Positions 43,781 to 52,755 of a stretch of DNA of 64,000 nt are shown one piece after another. Made by a program: the position numbers and the translations under genes. The stretch is from the NCBI GenBank assembly GCA_027067855.1, contig JAMOUX010000011.1, positions 101,012-165,011 on the forward strand, in the 5' to 3' direction. The first letter of the stretch is position 1; each line of letters opens with the position of its first letter. This stretch comes from Candidatus Fermentibacteraceae bacterium (GTDB lineage Bacteria; Fermentibacterota; Fermentibacteria; Fermentibacterales; JCC-6). Below the pieces are notes generated by a model. It ran no database searches. It had not been told where the DNA came from and saw only the letters and a program-made list of their open reading frames with translations.

Positions 43781-45616
43781 TCACTCCACCGTCACGCTCT
43801 TGGCCAGGTTCCTGGGCTTGTCGACGTCGCATCCCCTGGCCACGGCTATGTGGTAGGCCAGGAGTTGCAGGGGTATCACGGAAAGCAGGGGAACCAGCAT
43901 GTCATCGGTCTCCGGTACTTTTATCACCCAGTCGGAGATACCCGGTATCTCCTCGTCTCCCTCCGTGGCGATGGCAAGCACTCTTCCCTGGCGGGCCTTC
44001 ACTTCCTCGATATTGGACACCACCTTGTCGTATGCAGCCCCCTTCACCGCTATGACGGCTATGGGCATCATCTCGTCTATGAGGGCTATGGGACCGTGCT
44101 TCATTTCGGCCGCGGGGTAACCCTCGGCATGGATGTAGGAAATTTCCTTGAGCTTCAGGGCGCCTTCCAGGGCCACGGGATAATTCACTCCCCGGCCAAG
44201 GTACAGGAAATTCCTGGTGTATGTGAATTCCTTTGCTATCTCGGCTATCCCGCCGGAATTCTCCAGGATCTTCTCCACTTTCTCGGGTATCGCCATTATC
44301 TCCGACGCGATGGATAACCCCTGTTTCCGACTCAGGGCTCCCCTGGCCCTCCCCAGCGCCAGGGACACCAGCACCAGGACCATCACCTGGGAAGTAAACG
44401 CCTTGGTCGAGGCGACCCCTATCTCCGGACCCGCGTGAATGTACACCCCGGAATCGGTCTCCCTCGCTATCGTGGAGCCCACCACGTTCACGATGCCCAG
44501 GGTCCTGCACTTCCTCTCCTTGGCCAACCTCAGGGCCGCCAGAGTATCGGCGGTCTCCCCGCTCTGGCTGATGACGATCATCAGCGTTCCGGGCGTTATC
44601 ACCGGGTCCCTGTACCTGAACTCCGAGGCGTACTCCACTTCCACCGGGATTCTCGCCAGGGATTCCAGGAGGTACTTGCCTATGAGCCCCGCGTGCCAGG
44701 AGGTTCCGCACGCCGTGATTATTATCCTCTCGATAGACCGCATGTCTTCCACGGTCATCTGGAGCCCGCCCAGGTGGGCGGTACCCTGACCCAGGTCCAG
44801 CCTGCCCCTGAACGCATTCTTCAACGACTCGGGTTGACTGCAGATCTCCTTGAGCATGAAGTGGGGATATCCTTCCTTCTCGATGTCGGAGATATCCCAG
44901 TCCACGTACTCTATTCTTTCCCTTATGAGTCCCGGACGTCCGTTGGCGGACTTTATGCCATCGAGGTTCACCTCGATTACTTCACCCTCCTCCAGGTACA
45001 CCACTTCCCGGGTGTACGGGATTATGGCGGCGACATCGCTGGCCACGAAGTACTCGTCGTCACCGATACCGGCCACCAAGGGGCTTCCGTACCTGGCCGC
45101 AACCAGGGTCCCGGGCTCGTCGGAGGAAATCACCGCTATTCCATAGGCCCCGTGAACCTTCCTCAGGGCATCCTTGACCGCTCTGAAAAGCTTTTTCCCG
45201 GCCGCCATCTCCATGGCTATCAGCTTCGGAAGCACTTCGGAGTCGGTCTGGGTTTCGAAAGTTACTCCCTGTGCTTCCAGTTCACGCTTCAGGGACTTGA
45301 AGTTCTCGATTATCCCGTTGTGCACCACGGCCACCCTCATGGCGCCGTCGTGGTGGGGATGGGCGTTAAGTTCCGAGGGTTCGCCGTGAGTGGCCCACCT
45401 GGTGTGGGCTATTCCCATGGTGGACGATTCCGTTTCACCGTCCCGCATTCTCTCCAGGTCGCTCACCCTGCCGGCGCACTTCCTTATCAGGAGCCCGTTT
45501 TCCCCCTGCAGGGCGTAACCGGCGGAATCATATCCCCTGTACTCCAGGCGTTTGAGACCGGACAACATTATTCCCCTGGCAGGCCTGTTCCCAACGTATC
45601 CGACTATTCCACACAT
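43781..45616 (-). CDS. glmS: Glutamine-fructose-6-phosphate aminotransferase (isomerizing)
   Basis: The 611-residue enzyme has an N-terminal class II glutaminase (catalytic Cys2 in MCGIVGYVG; HTRWATHGEPSELNAHPH). Two SIS domains follow (ACGTSWHAGLIGKYLLE, SQSGETADTLAALR, YLGRGVNYPVALEGALKLKEISYIHAEGY), ending in KPRNLAKSVTVE. It makes glucosamine-6-phosphate for cell-wall synthesis. ATG at 45616 overlaps the glmM 3' end by 13 bases. No glmS ribozyme-like sequence is apparent in the upstream coding DNA. Confidence 0.97.
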   Translation of the reverse strand: MCGIVGYVGNRPARGIMLSGLKRLEYRGYDSAGYALQGENGLLIRKCAGRVSDLERMRDGETESSTMGIAHTRWATHGEPSELNAHPHHDGAMRVAVVHNGIIENFKSLKRELEAQGVTFETQTDSEVLPKLIAMEMAAGKKLFRAVKDALRKVHGAYGIAVISSDEPGTLVAARYGSPLVAGIGDDEYFVASDVAAIIPYTREVVYLEEGEVIEVNLDGIKSANGRPGLIRERIEYVDWDISDIEKEGYPHFMLKEICSQPESLKNAFRGRLDLGQGTAHLGGLQMTVEDMRSIERIIITACGTSWHAGLIGKYLLESLARIPVEVEYASEFRYRDPVITPGTLMIVISQSGETADTLAALRLAKERKCRTLGIVNVVGSTIARETDSGVYIHAGPEIGVASTKAFTSQVMVLVLVSLALGRARGALSRKQGLSIASEIMAIPEKVEKILENSGGIAEIAKEFTYTRNFLYLGRGVNYPVALEGALKLKEISYIHAEGYPAAEMKHGPIALIDEMMPIAVIAVKGAAYDKVVSNIEEVKARQGRVLAIATEGDEEIPGISDWVIKVPETDDMLVPLLSVIPLQLLAYHIAVARGCDVDKPRNLAKSVTVE

Positions 45617-46947
45617 GATTCCATCGCTTTCAAGAATTTCCCGTAGTCGTTTTCAATGTAATCGGCGTCGAGGTTCTCCGCAATGAACCTCACCACGGGT
45701 TCCGTGCCCGAGGAACGCATGTGGAGCCAGCCTCCGCTTCTTTCGTACCACAGACCATCCCTGTCGTCGTCCGGAATGCCGAAGGTTTTCACCAGTCGTC
45801 TTCTCAAGGAATCGAAATCTCCCTTGAACCCGATCTTCCTCTTCACCATGACGTAACGCGGGAATCCGTCAACCCAGGTTCCCAGCGTAATACCCGGGTT
45901 CGATCTAAGGAACGCCACCGTGTATGCAATCGCCACGCCGCTGTCCCGTCCGGCGTGAAAAGTCCTGTCGATGACTCCTCCGTTACCCTCTCCGCCTATG
46001 TAGGAATCACGCCTCTCCATTTCCTCCACCACGTTAACCTCGCCGACCGGACTCCTGTAGACCCGGCAACCGTGACGAGCCGCCGCATCATCAGCCAACA
46101 TCGACGTGGAAAGGTTCACCACCGCCGGGCCGGGCCGGTGGGCCAATACGGTTTCCAGGGCGAGAGCCACGGTGAAATCCTCTCCCACGGCCCTGCCGCT
46201 TTCGTCGACCAGGGCCAGCCTGTCACCATCGGGATCGAAGGCAAATCCCACGTCCGCTTTCTCGGCCACAACCGCATCGGACAATTGCCGGAGATTGTCC
46301 GGCAGGGGTTCGGCTCCCCTCGGAAAATCCCCATCAGGGGTCATCGAGGGATTCACGACGGTATATTCCACGTTGAGCATCTCCATGAGCATGGGAGCGA
46401 AAGAGGCCGCCGTTCCTCCCACCACGTCCAGCACGACCTTGAGCGGCCGACCGTCGGAGACGGCCAACGGCAGGGCGAGTATTCCCTTAACATGCCTTTC
46501 AAGGGCGCCCTCCACGGTTCCCGGTTTCCCTACCCCGGTGAAATCCACGTGATCCGCGCCGGCTTCCAGTATCTCCATGAGCTTCTTCCGGGCATCGGTC
46601 CTGAGGAAGACCCCGTCGGGCCCTACCAGCTTAAGAGCGTTCCACTCCGCAGGATTATGGCTCGAAGTTATGGCCACGCCGCCCGAGATACCGTTTCCGG
46701 CCGCTTCCAGCTGCACTGTAGGCGTGGTCACCACGCCCAGGTCGAGGGGATCGCATCCAACGGACATCAACCCGGCGAACACCGCAGCCTTCACGGCCGG
46801 GCCGCTGGATCTCGTGTCCATCCCCACCACCACGGGACCTTTCCCGCAGAGAACACCGAATGCCGAGGCGTAATCCAGGACATCTCCCACCGTCAATGAC
46901 CGACCGAAGACACCCCTGATTCCGGAACCGCTGATTATAGGTTTCAT
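45604..46947 (-). CDS. glmM: Phosphoglucosamine mutase / phosphomannomutase family
   Basis: The 447-residue alpha-D-phosphohexomutase has SGIRGVFG, VVVGMDTRSSGPAVK, and the phosphoserine loop ITSSHNPAEWNALKLVG. The metal-binding loop is FAFDPDGDRLALVDE, the sugar-binding loop is GGEGNGGVI, and the phosphate loop is MRSSGTEPVVRF. The sequence type is like archaeal and deep-branching bacterial GlmM. The overlap with glmS supports glucosamine-6-P to glucosamine-1-P conversion. The start is ATG at 46947. Confidence 0.9.
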   Translation of the reverse strand: MKPIISGSGIRGVFGRSLTVGDVLDYASAFGVLCGKGPVVVGMDTRSSGPAVKAAVFAGLMSVGCDPLDLGVVTTPTVQLEAAGNGISGGVAITSSHNPAEWNALKLVGPDGVFLRTDARKKLMEILEAGADHVDFTGVGKPGTVEGALERHVKGILALPLAVSDGRPLKVVLDVVGGTAASFAPMLMEMLNVEYTVVNPSMTPDGDFPRGAEPLPDNLRQLSDAVVAEKADVGFAFDPDGDRLALVDESGRAVGEDFTVALALETVLAHRPGPAVVNLSTSMLADDAAARHGCRVYRSPVGEVNVVEEMERRDSYIGGEGNGGVIDRTFHAGRDSGVAIAYTVAFLRSNPGITLGTWVDGFPRYVMVKRKIGFKGDFDSLRRRLVKTFGIPDDDRDGLWYERSGGWLHMRSSGTEPVVRFIAENLDADYIENDYGKFLKAMESCVE

Positions 46948-46969
46948 AGGGCTTCCCTGAAAAATGGAA

Positions 46970-47045
46970 TGGAGCCGGCGAACGGGATCGAACCGTTGGC
47001 CTGCGCATTACGAGTGCGCTGCTCTACCAGCTGAGCTACGCCGGC
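46970..47045 (-). tRNA. tRNA-Thr (anticodon CGT)
   Basis: The acceptor is GCCGGCG/CGCCGGC, the D-stem GCTC/GAGC, the anticodon stem GCGCA/TGCGC with loop CTCGTAA, and the T-arm AACGG-TTCGATC-CCGTT. The discriminator is T, with an encoded CCA (46970-46972). It reads ACG codons. Confidence 0.94.
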
Positions 47046-47092
47046 TCCGAGGTGCCGGATACTATCGAAAAACGTCCTGACCGTCAATGATT

Positions 47093-47734
47093 TCAGAAAA
47101 CCGAATCTCCTCCCCCAAAGATGCTCACGGGAAAGGTCATACAGAATTGTGAACTGCCTAAGTCGATTTCAGTCGGGGGATAAATGGTCGATTCCCTGCC
47201 GTCCACCACGGCGTTGTCGGTTTTGAAACCGACGAAGGATCTCCTGTATTCCAGCCTCCCGGAAAGGGGGCCGGCCAGTTTCACCTGGACGCCCAGCCCG
47301 GCCACGAACCCGGCGGAAGAACCGGAAACCTCCACGAATTCACCAAAATCATCCGTGCCGCTGTAATTTCCCGATACGTACGTACCCCCGGCGCCTGCAA
47401 ACACCGAAAGTTGGCCTAGCAAACGGCGCTCCACCATGGGCATCACCGATACCAGCCATGCATCCACACTGCCGTCCCATCCCGTTGGAGAGGAATGCTT
47501 CCAGAAGTATTCCCCGGTGATCCTGAAAGCCAGGGGACCCGGGGCATCCACGTCCACCGATATGCCGGTGGAGGTGCCCGGAGTCAGGAACCTCTCCCCG
47601 TACGACGCATCCATGGGAACCAGGTTCGATACCATAGGCCCCACGCTGAGCTCGATGTCGTCCGTTCCCATCACCACGGGGACCATCGCGATCAGTAAGA
47701 TCATGCAGGAAATACGCACTTCTTTCCAAACCAC
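47093..47734 (-). CDS. Putative outer-membrane beta-barrel protein
   Basis: The 213-residue protein starts with a basic and hydrophobic signal (KEVRISCMILLIAMVPVVMG). Alternating amphipathic strands follow (ISVDVDAPGPLAFRITGEYFWKH, QLSVFAGAGGTYVSGNYSG, AGFVAGLGVQVKLAGPLSGRLEYRRSFVGF), the pattern of an eight-stranded OmpA/OmpX-like barrel. The last residue is Phe, usual for barrel targeting. The family cannot be named. The start is uncertain: GTG at 47734, GTG at 47719 or ATG at 47704. It is monocistronic upstream of tRNA-Thr and divergent from the oxidase gene. Confidence 0.65.
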   Translation of the reverse strand: MVWKEVRISCMILLIAMVPVVMGTDDIELSVGPMVSNLVPMDASYGERFLTPGTSTGISVDVDAPGPLAFRITGEYFWKHSSPTGWDGSVDAWLVSVMPMVERRLLGQLSVFAGAGGTYVSGNYSGTDDFGEFVEVSGSSAGFVAGLGVQVKLAGPLSGRLEYRRSFVGFKTDNAVVDGRESTIYPPTEIDLGSSQFCMTFPVSIFGGGDSVF

Positions 47735-47931
47735 CTTTCAAACGAATACCGCGGATACCCCTACCTTGCCGGAACGAGTACCGGCACCGGTAATATATGT
47801 CGAATTCACCGCGGACCACGTAACCGCCCGGCGCCACTACCCGTACAATCCGTTCCCCGGGTGCTCCGCTTTCATATATAGTAGTTATTCGGTATGGGGT
47901 TCCACCCGTATAAAGCCGTGAAACGAGGATC

Positions 47932-49419
47932 ATGAAAATAATAAAGGGCAGGAAAAAGATACTGGAGCTGTGCGTCGACCTTCTTTACGACGAATCCAGC
48001 CTCTCCGGCGCATGGTGCGAGGCGGCGGCCTGGCCGGAGACGCCGGAGGAGGCGGCAGGGTACTTCGAATCGTGCAGAGCGGATGGTCTGCCTGTAACCA
48101 TATCCGGCGGCCTGACAGGAATAGCGGGAGGAGCCCTTCCCCAGGGAGGAGCCGTGCTTTCCACCTCCCGCATGAACGGAATAGAGATACTCGACAACGG
48201 CAACGTGCGTGCCGGGGCCGGCGTGACCCTAGCAGAACTCCGGGAATTCCTATCCCGGGCTTCATCCGAACACTTCTATCCTCCGGATCCCACCGAAGAG
48301 ACCGCCACGGTGGGAGGAACGGTGTCCACCGACGCCTCCGGATCGGACAGCTTTCTGTACGGTTCCACCAGGAACTGGGTGGAATCTCTCACCATACTGC
48401 CGCCATCCGGAAAGTTGCTGAAAATAAGGAGGAACGATTACACCTTCCGCGACGGAACCTGCCGGCACCCCGATCTTGGCGAACTGGTGCTTCCGGCGCT
48501 GCGCAGGGAGCAGCCTCCCAAGAACACCGCGGGTTACCACATCAGGCCGGAAATGGATCTGACGGACCTTTTCATAGGATCGGAAGGAACCTTGGGACTC
48601 GTAATGGAGGCCGAACTTCGCCTCCGTAGAAAACCGGGCGTCCTGGCGGACCTCGTGTTGTTCCCCGGGGATTCCGGAACGTTTTGGGAGCTTTTCCACA
48701 CCTTCCTGGAAAACCGGGACCGCCTCGGTCTCCGGGCACTGGAGATGATGGACGGCAAGTGCATCGAATTCCTTGGCGCCGAATCCACTCCCGGTCTCCC
48801 ATCTCCTCCTCCCGGAGCCTCCGCCGCCCTGCCGGCGAGGATCGAGGCGGAAAACGACCGTGAACTGGAAAATGCGCTGTTGCTGGTCGACGACCTCATG
48901 ACCCGGTTCGGTATTCCGCCGGACATGGTCTGGATCGGTCTCGAACCCGCGGAGAGAAAAAAAATAAAGGATTTCAGGCACGCACTCCCCGAAGCGGTGA
49001 ATCGACGTATCTCCATGCTGAGATCGGAAATACCCGGAATTCACAAGTTCGGATCAGACGGAGCGGTGCCACCGGTAACCTTGGAAACCTACTACGAAAC
49101 ATGCAGGGCGATACTTACCGATCTGGACCTGGAATTCCTGATATTCGGTCATGCCGGCCAAGGCCACCTGCACGCCAACGTGCTCCCGGGAAACCCGGAA
49201 GAGATGTCGCGGGCCGGGGAAGCCATGCGGGAAATAGCCAGGGAAGCGGTGAAGGCCGGGGGGACGATCTCGGCGGAACACGGCCTGGGCAGGCTCAAGG
49301 CCGGTTTCATGCCCATCATGTACTCCCGCGAGGAAATCGAGGGTATGGAGAAATTGAGGCGGGCAATCGATCCCGACGGCTTCCTGGCCCCCGCACTGCA
49401 AATCGGAGGGGCCTCCTGA
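47932..49419 (+). CDS. FAD-binding oxidase, GlcD / D-lactate dehydrogenase family
   Basis: The 495-residue flavoenzyme has the FAD_binding_4 domain (TISGGLTGIAGGALPQGGAVLST, GAGVTLAELREFL, FYPPDPTEETATVGGTVSTDASGS). The FAD-oxidase C domain follows, with the GHAGQGHLHANVLP and SAEHGLGRLKAGFM motifs around the active site. Relatives oxidise D-lactate, glycolate or other 2-hydroxyacids. There is no glcE/glcF partner and no fused Fe-S domain nearby, so the electron acceptor is unknown. ATG at 47932 has GAGGATC before it. It is a single gene that converges with the ArsR-type repressor. Confidence 0.88.
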   Translation: MKIIKGRKKILELCVDLLYDESSLSGAWCEAAAWPETPEEAAGYFESCRADGLPVTISGGLTGIAGGALPQGGAVLSTSRMNGIEILDNGNVRAGAGVTLAELREFLSRASSEHFYPPDPTEETATVGGTVSTDASGSDSFLYGSTRNWVESLTILPPSGKLLKIRRNDYTFRDGTCRHPDLGELVLPALRREQPPKNTAGYHIRPEMDLTDLFIGSEGTLGLVMEAELRLRRKPGVLADLVLFPGDSGTFWELFHTFLENRDRLGLRALEMMDGKCIEFLGAESTPGLPSPPPGASAALPARIEAENDRELENALLLVDDLMTRFGIPPDMVWIGLEPAERKKIKDFRHALPEAVNRRISMLRSEIPGIHKFGSDGAVPPVTLETYYETCRAILTDLDLEFLIFGHAGQGHLHANVLPGNPEEMSRAGEAMREIAREAVKAGGTISAEHGLGRLKAGFMPIMYSREEIEGMEKLRRAIDPDGFLAPALQIGGAS

Positions 49420-49422
49420 GGG

Positions 49423-49713
49423 CTATTCCCCCGTTTCCCTCACGTGTTCCAGCCCGACGTCAAGCAATGCCAACACGTGATCATCGTCCAGGGAATAGTA
49501 CACGTGCCTGCCCTCTCTCCTGCTCTTTACAAGCCTCGCCGTCCGGAGGGAACGAAGCTGGTGCGATACCGCCGAGACACTTACCCTCGAATCCGACGCC
49601 AGTTCGCAAACGCATTTTTCACCGCCGCCCAGCGCGGTAAGAAGTTCCAGCCTCGTAACGTCGGCCATCTGGTGAAACAGCTCGGCAAGCTCCTCCAGCT
49701 CACGCCGGGTCAT
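49423..49713 (-). CDS. ArsR/SmtB-family metal-sensing repressor
   Basis: The 96-residue winged-helix protein has MADVTRLELLTALGGGEKCVCELASDSRVSVSAVSHQLRSLRTARLVKSRREGRHVYY. It keeps both known sensing sites: the alpha3 CVC motif (EKCVCELA) of CadC/ArsR-type proteins, and an alpha5 site, Asp-x-His-x10-His-x2-Glu, in DDHVLALLDVGLEHVRE, as in SmtB/CzrA. A Zn, Cd, Pb or Co ligand is therefore likely. It overlaps the permease gene by 14 bases and lies downstream of it, so it represses its own operon through the site at 50971-50984. Confidence 0.9.
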   Translation of the reverse strand: MTRRELEELAELFHQMADVTRLELLTALGGGEKCVCELASDSRVSVSAVSHQLRSLRTARLVKSRREGRHVYYSLDDDHVLALLDVGLEHVRETGE

Positions 49714-50950
49714 TATTCACCGTCTCGGCCGAGTATCCCGCCGCCCTGACGGCATCCAGGGCCGGAGCGACCAGGTTTGCATCACCTTTATCGAGTACCA
49801 CCGCGGCACGCCCGGTACGACTGGAAACGCTTCTTACGGATACGCCGGGTATGGAGGCCAGGGCGTTCCTTACCCTGTTTTCGCATCCGGAACATGTCAT
49901 TCCCCCGATCTCCATCTCCACGACGCCGTCTTCCTTCCCGGGTTTCGCAGCGGAGCGGCCCAGGGTTTCCAGCAGCGCGGATATCGCGAACCAGGCTGTT
50001 CCGAAAACCAGGACGAGACCTGCGGCGACCCGCATCGGCGCGGGTATCCATCCGCCGTGAGCCCCGGAATCCACCAGGGGTATGGAAACATGCAGCGAAT
50101 TGAGCGCCATGCCGGCCACGATGCTAACCAGGATCACAGTGGAAAGGTATACCATGAAAACGCGCTTCCCGAACATTTTTCTCACCGCCCCTATCGTGGC
50201 CGCATTGGTGGCCGGCCCCGCCATGAGAAACACCAGGGCACTGCCTACCGGGAATCCGGCGTAAATAAGCCCCGCGGCTATGGGTACGGAAGCCACGGAA
50301 CAAACGTACATGGGGATGCCGAGGGCCAGGGCGGCAAGCAACCCCAGGGGGCCGGAAAGCAAGCCGATTTCCGAGAGCTGCCCGGGTTCAAGGAAGATCG
50401 TGATAAGCGCCGACACCAGGATACCCAGGGTTATCCACCCGTATATCCCCTTAAACAGGGTATACGCCGTGTAACGCCATATCCTGCCGACCACCGAACC
50501 GGTCTCATCATCGGCACACCGGGGCATGCTCTCCCGGATCGGCTTTCCGGCACCCTTCATATCCACGAGGGCGCCCCCTATCACCCCGGCCAGGAACGCA
50601 GCCGCCACCTTGGCCGCCGCCACCGGCAGACCCAGCATTCCCCATGTCACCGATATCGAGTCGACACCGGTCTGGGGAGTGCTTATGAGAAAGGAGGTAA
50701 CCGCGCCATCCGACGCCCCGTCTTTCCTGAGGGAAACGGCCGCGGGAAGAACGCCGCATGAACACAGTGGCAAGGGAACGCCCAGAACGGCCGCCTTCAC
50801 GCTGCTGAGGATACCCGGCCTGCCCAGGTGCCCGGTTATTCTATCCCGTTTAACGAAAACATGGAGTATTCCCGCGACCAGGAGGCCCAGGATCAGGGAA
50901 GGAGCCAGGGCCGTCGTGGTTTTCCAGAGTTCCGATAAAAACTCGGACAT
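49700..50950 (-). CDS. SO_0444-type Cu/Zn efflux permease with C-terminal HMA domain
   Basis: The 416-residue protein has about eight to ten membrane helices of the ArsP/YraQ-like permease family (DUF318). The hallmark PLPLCSCGVLPAAVSLRKDGAS and the matching MYVCSVASVPIAAGLI half are present, with SALVFLMAGPATNAATIGAV. A C-terminal heavy-metal-associated domain carries EIGGMTCSGCENRVRNAL (CxxC). Family members export zinc or copper. The start is ATG at 50950 with GGAGAAAGG upstream. It is in an operon with the metal-sensing repressor downstream, which supports a metal-resistance role. Confidence 0.88.
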   Translation of the reverse strand: MSEFLSELWKTTTALAPSLILGLLVAGILHVFVKRDRITGHLGRPGILSSVKAAVLGVPLPLCSCGVLPAAVSLRKDGASDGAVTSFLISTPQTGVDSISVTWGMLGLPVAAAKVAAAFLAGVIGGALVDMKGAGKPIRESMPRCADDETGSVVGRIWRYTAYTLFKGIYGWITLGILVSALITIFLEPGQLSEIGLLSGPLGLLAALALGIPMYVCSVASVPIAAGLIYAGFPVGSALVFLMAGPATNAATIGAVRKMFGKRVFMVYLSTVILVSIVAGMALNSLHVSIPLVDSGAHGGWIPAPMRVAAGLVLVFGTAWFAISALLETLGRSAAKPGKEDGVVEMEIGGMTCSGCENRVRNALASIPGVSVRSVSSRTGRAAVVLDKGDANLVAPALDAVRAAGYSAETVNNDPA

Positions 50951-50970
50951 TTTTTCCTTTCTCCTATTTA

Positions 50971-51024
50971 TGAACGTTTGCTCAACTGTACAAATATTAT
51001 ACGTAAAAAAATCCGGAACGCAAA
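50971..51024 (-). promoter_or_regulatory. Promoter and SmtB/ArsR-like operator of the metal-efflux operon
   Basis: On the minus strand a perfect TATAAT (50996-51001) is preceded by a weak TTGCGT (51018-51023) at a 16-base spacing. Downstream, TGAACGTTTGCTCA (50971-50984, plus strand) is an imperfect inverted repeat of the TGAACA-N2-TGTTCA type used by SmtB/CzrA repressors. It lies about 4-17 bases after the likely transcription start. Confidence 0.6.
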
Positions 51025-52755
51025 CTAAACTCCGCCTCTTTCTTTTCTTACCAGCAGGTAATCATCTATGACGGCGGCTCCCCGGGCGTCATCCCTCTTC
51101 CTGCTTTCCTCTATCATGAACGCCATCCTTGCTTTCATCTCGTTCAGCAATTCCTTCATCTCCCGTTTCGATCGACCCCTAAACCTCTTTTCCGCCAATG
51201 ACGACACCAGGTCTTCCTCCTCCGGGGCGACCCCTTCTTCCAGGAGCTTTTCCAGGACGAAGAGATCCACGTGAAAACGGTATGCTTCCATCGCCGATCT
51301 CCTGTCCTCTTCGGTCATGAAATTCTTTCCCAGGCCGGGTATCTCCCCGTCGGTGTAGAAATCGGCCGTAGTCTCCACCTGCAGCCTGTCCAGGGCTTTC
51401 AACATCATTTCCACGGTTTCCGCCCTTATGATCCTCGTTTCCCGCGGCCTCCACCGGGAAGCCCGGTTTCTTTCCGCAAACTTCCTCTCATTCCTGGCCA
51501 GCGCGTACATGTTCCTGTAGAGCATCCATCCCGGTATTATCTGGTTGTAAGCGGGAGGAACCCCCTCCGGGCGTACGAAGGGTTGACAAATAAGCGAAAA
51601 AGGGAATTCCACTCTTTGGGGCAGCGTAGTGATCCCGGTGGCGATTATCGTGTACGGAGCCCCGGAGAAATCGGAAGGAAACTTCACGGAGCACGCCAAC
51701 CCGAAGAACATCCCCTCTCCGGGCCTGATTTCCTGGTCGGGAAGCCTGGATGTGTGGTTGCTGCCCACGTTGGCTCCGTAACCCACGTTACCCCTTCCCA
51801 TGGGCCATCTTGCGGCTATGAGCAGGGATTGGTGGTGACACGAGGTAAAGGGTCCCACCAGGGAAGCCGTTATCTCCCCGCCCCCCAGCACCGAGTTGGG
51901 CCCCAGGAACGATGCGACGAGTTTCCCGTGTCTTTCCACCAGCGCGGCTTCTCCGACCATGGATCTTTCCACCACCGCCATGGAATCCACCATCGAGCCC
52001 CGCTTCATTATGGAATTTCTTACCAGGGCTCCGTCCATGACCACGGCCCCGTCCATGAGCATGGAATTCCTGACGGCGACCGCATTGTCCACCACCGCCC
52101 CGGAGCCTATGAAACAGTCTTCTATCACACCGGTATCGACAAGGCGGGCTTCCCTGCAAATCCTGCCCTTCCGGATCCCGGCGAGAAAACCGGAAAATTT
52201 TTCCAGTCCCTTTCGGTAGGCCCGGATAAGCGACAGCCTGTCCTCTCCCCCCGAAAGGGCATATGCGGTATCGACATCCAGCATCAACAAGGATCCGACG
52301 TTCCGCTCACCCGTTTCAACACCCAGTTCCAGTTTCTGCAGGTTTCCGCAGGCCGCCCCCCCGGTGAAGGTCACTACGCCGCACCGCCGTATCCGCACCC
52401 CCTCCTCCAGCACCACGTTCCGCAGCAGCCCCACCGATTCCACCCTGCACCCGGGCCCCACGTCGACGTTCTCCAGGGAGCTGTCCGCCAGGAGCGGTTC
52501 CACGGTCTCGCCATTCAACGTCACGGGAACCAGGGACAGGTTCACCCGTCCTTCGAACCGGCATTTCCTTACAACCCCCAGGTCGGATTCCGGGGACGCC
52601 GCCACCAGCGACCAGTCTCCGGAGGTGCAGCCCGCCCCCCGGAGCATTTCCACCTGTTCTTCCGAAAGCCGAAGGTGGTTCCCGGAAATGCCGGGGCGAT
52701 CCATGTAATCCATCGCCCCGCCGAACAGTACATCGAGGTCCGGTTTGGAACTCAT
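51025..52755 (-). CDS. DUF4954-like protein with left-handed beta-helix
   Basis: This 576-residue protein's middle part is a hexapeptide-repeat beta-helix (LLRNVVLEEGVRIRRCG, VIEDCFIGSGAVVDNAVAVRNSMLMDGAVVMDGALVRNSIM). ANVGSNHTSRLPDQEIRPGEGMFFGLACSVKFP and TTLPQRVEFPFSLICQP follow. A C-terminal ~150-residue helical region is rich in E, K and R. This is consistent with DUF4954, seen in Bacteroidetes, Spirochaetes and others. It looks like a sugar-nucleotide- or acyl-transferase-type scaffold without a proven reaction. ATG at 52755 overlaps the pepD stop (ATGA). Confidence 0.75.
   Translation of the reverse strand: MSSKPDLDVLFGGAMDYMDRPGISGNHLRLSEEQVEMLRGAGCTSGDWSLVAASPESDLGVVRKCRFEGRVNLSLVPVTLNGETVEPLLADSSLENVDVGPGCRVESVGLLRNVVLEEGVRIRRCGVVTFTGGAACGNLQKLELGVETGERNVGSLLMLDVDTAYALSGGEDRLSLIRAYRKGLEKFSGFLAGIRKGRICREARLVDTGVIEDCFIGSGAVVDNAVAVRNSMLMDGAVVMDGALVRNSIMKRGSMVDSMAVVERSMVGEAALVERHGKLVASFLGPNSVLGGGEITASLVGPFTSCHHQSLLIAARWPMGRGNVGYGANVGSNHTSRLPDQEIRPGEGMFFGLACSVKFPSDFSGAPYTIIATGITTLPQRVEFPFSLICQPFVRPEGVPPAYNQIIPGWMLYRNMYALARNERKFAERNRASRWRPRETRIIRAETVEMMLKALDRLQVETTADFYTDGEIPGLGKNFMTEEDRRSAMEAYRFHVDLFVLEKLLEEGVAPEEEDLVSSLAEKRFRGRSKREMKELLNEMKARMAFMIEESRKRDDARGAAVIDDYLLVRKERGGV

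Noticed and set aside
44435..45646. A 403-codon plus-strand frame opposite glmS.
   Set aside because: glmS is complete and conserved; the antisense frame has no ribosome site or motif.
46900..47092. Possible glmS ribozyme or riboswitch near glmM-glmS.
   Set aside because: glmS overlaps glmM, so there is no leader in front of it. The sequence before glmM holds only tRNA-Thr and a short spacer.
47735..47931. A divergent gap between the barrel-like gene and the FAD oxidase.
   Set aside because: It has AT-rich patches that could be promoters, but no matched -35/-10 pair or operator convincing enough to annotate.
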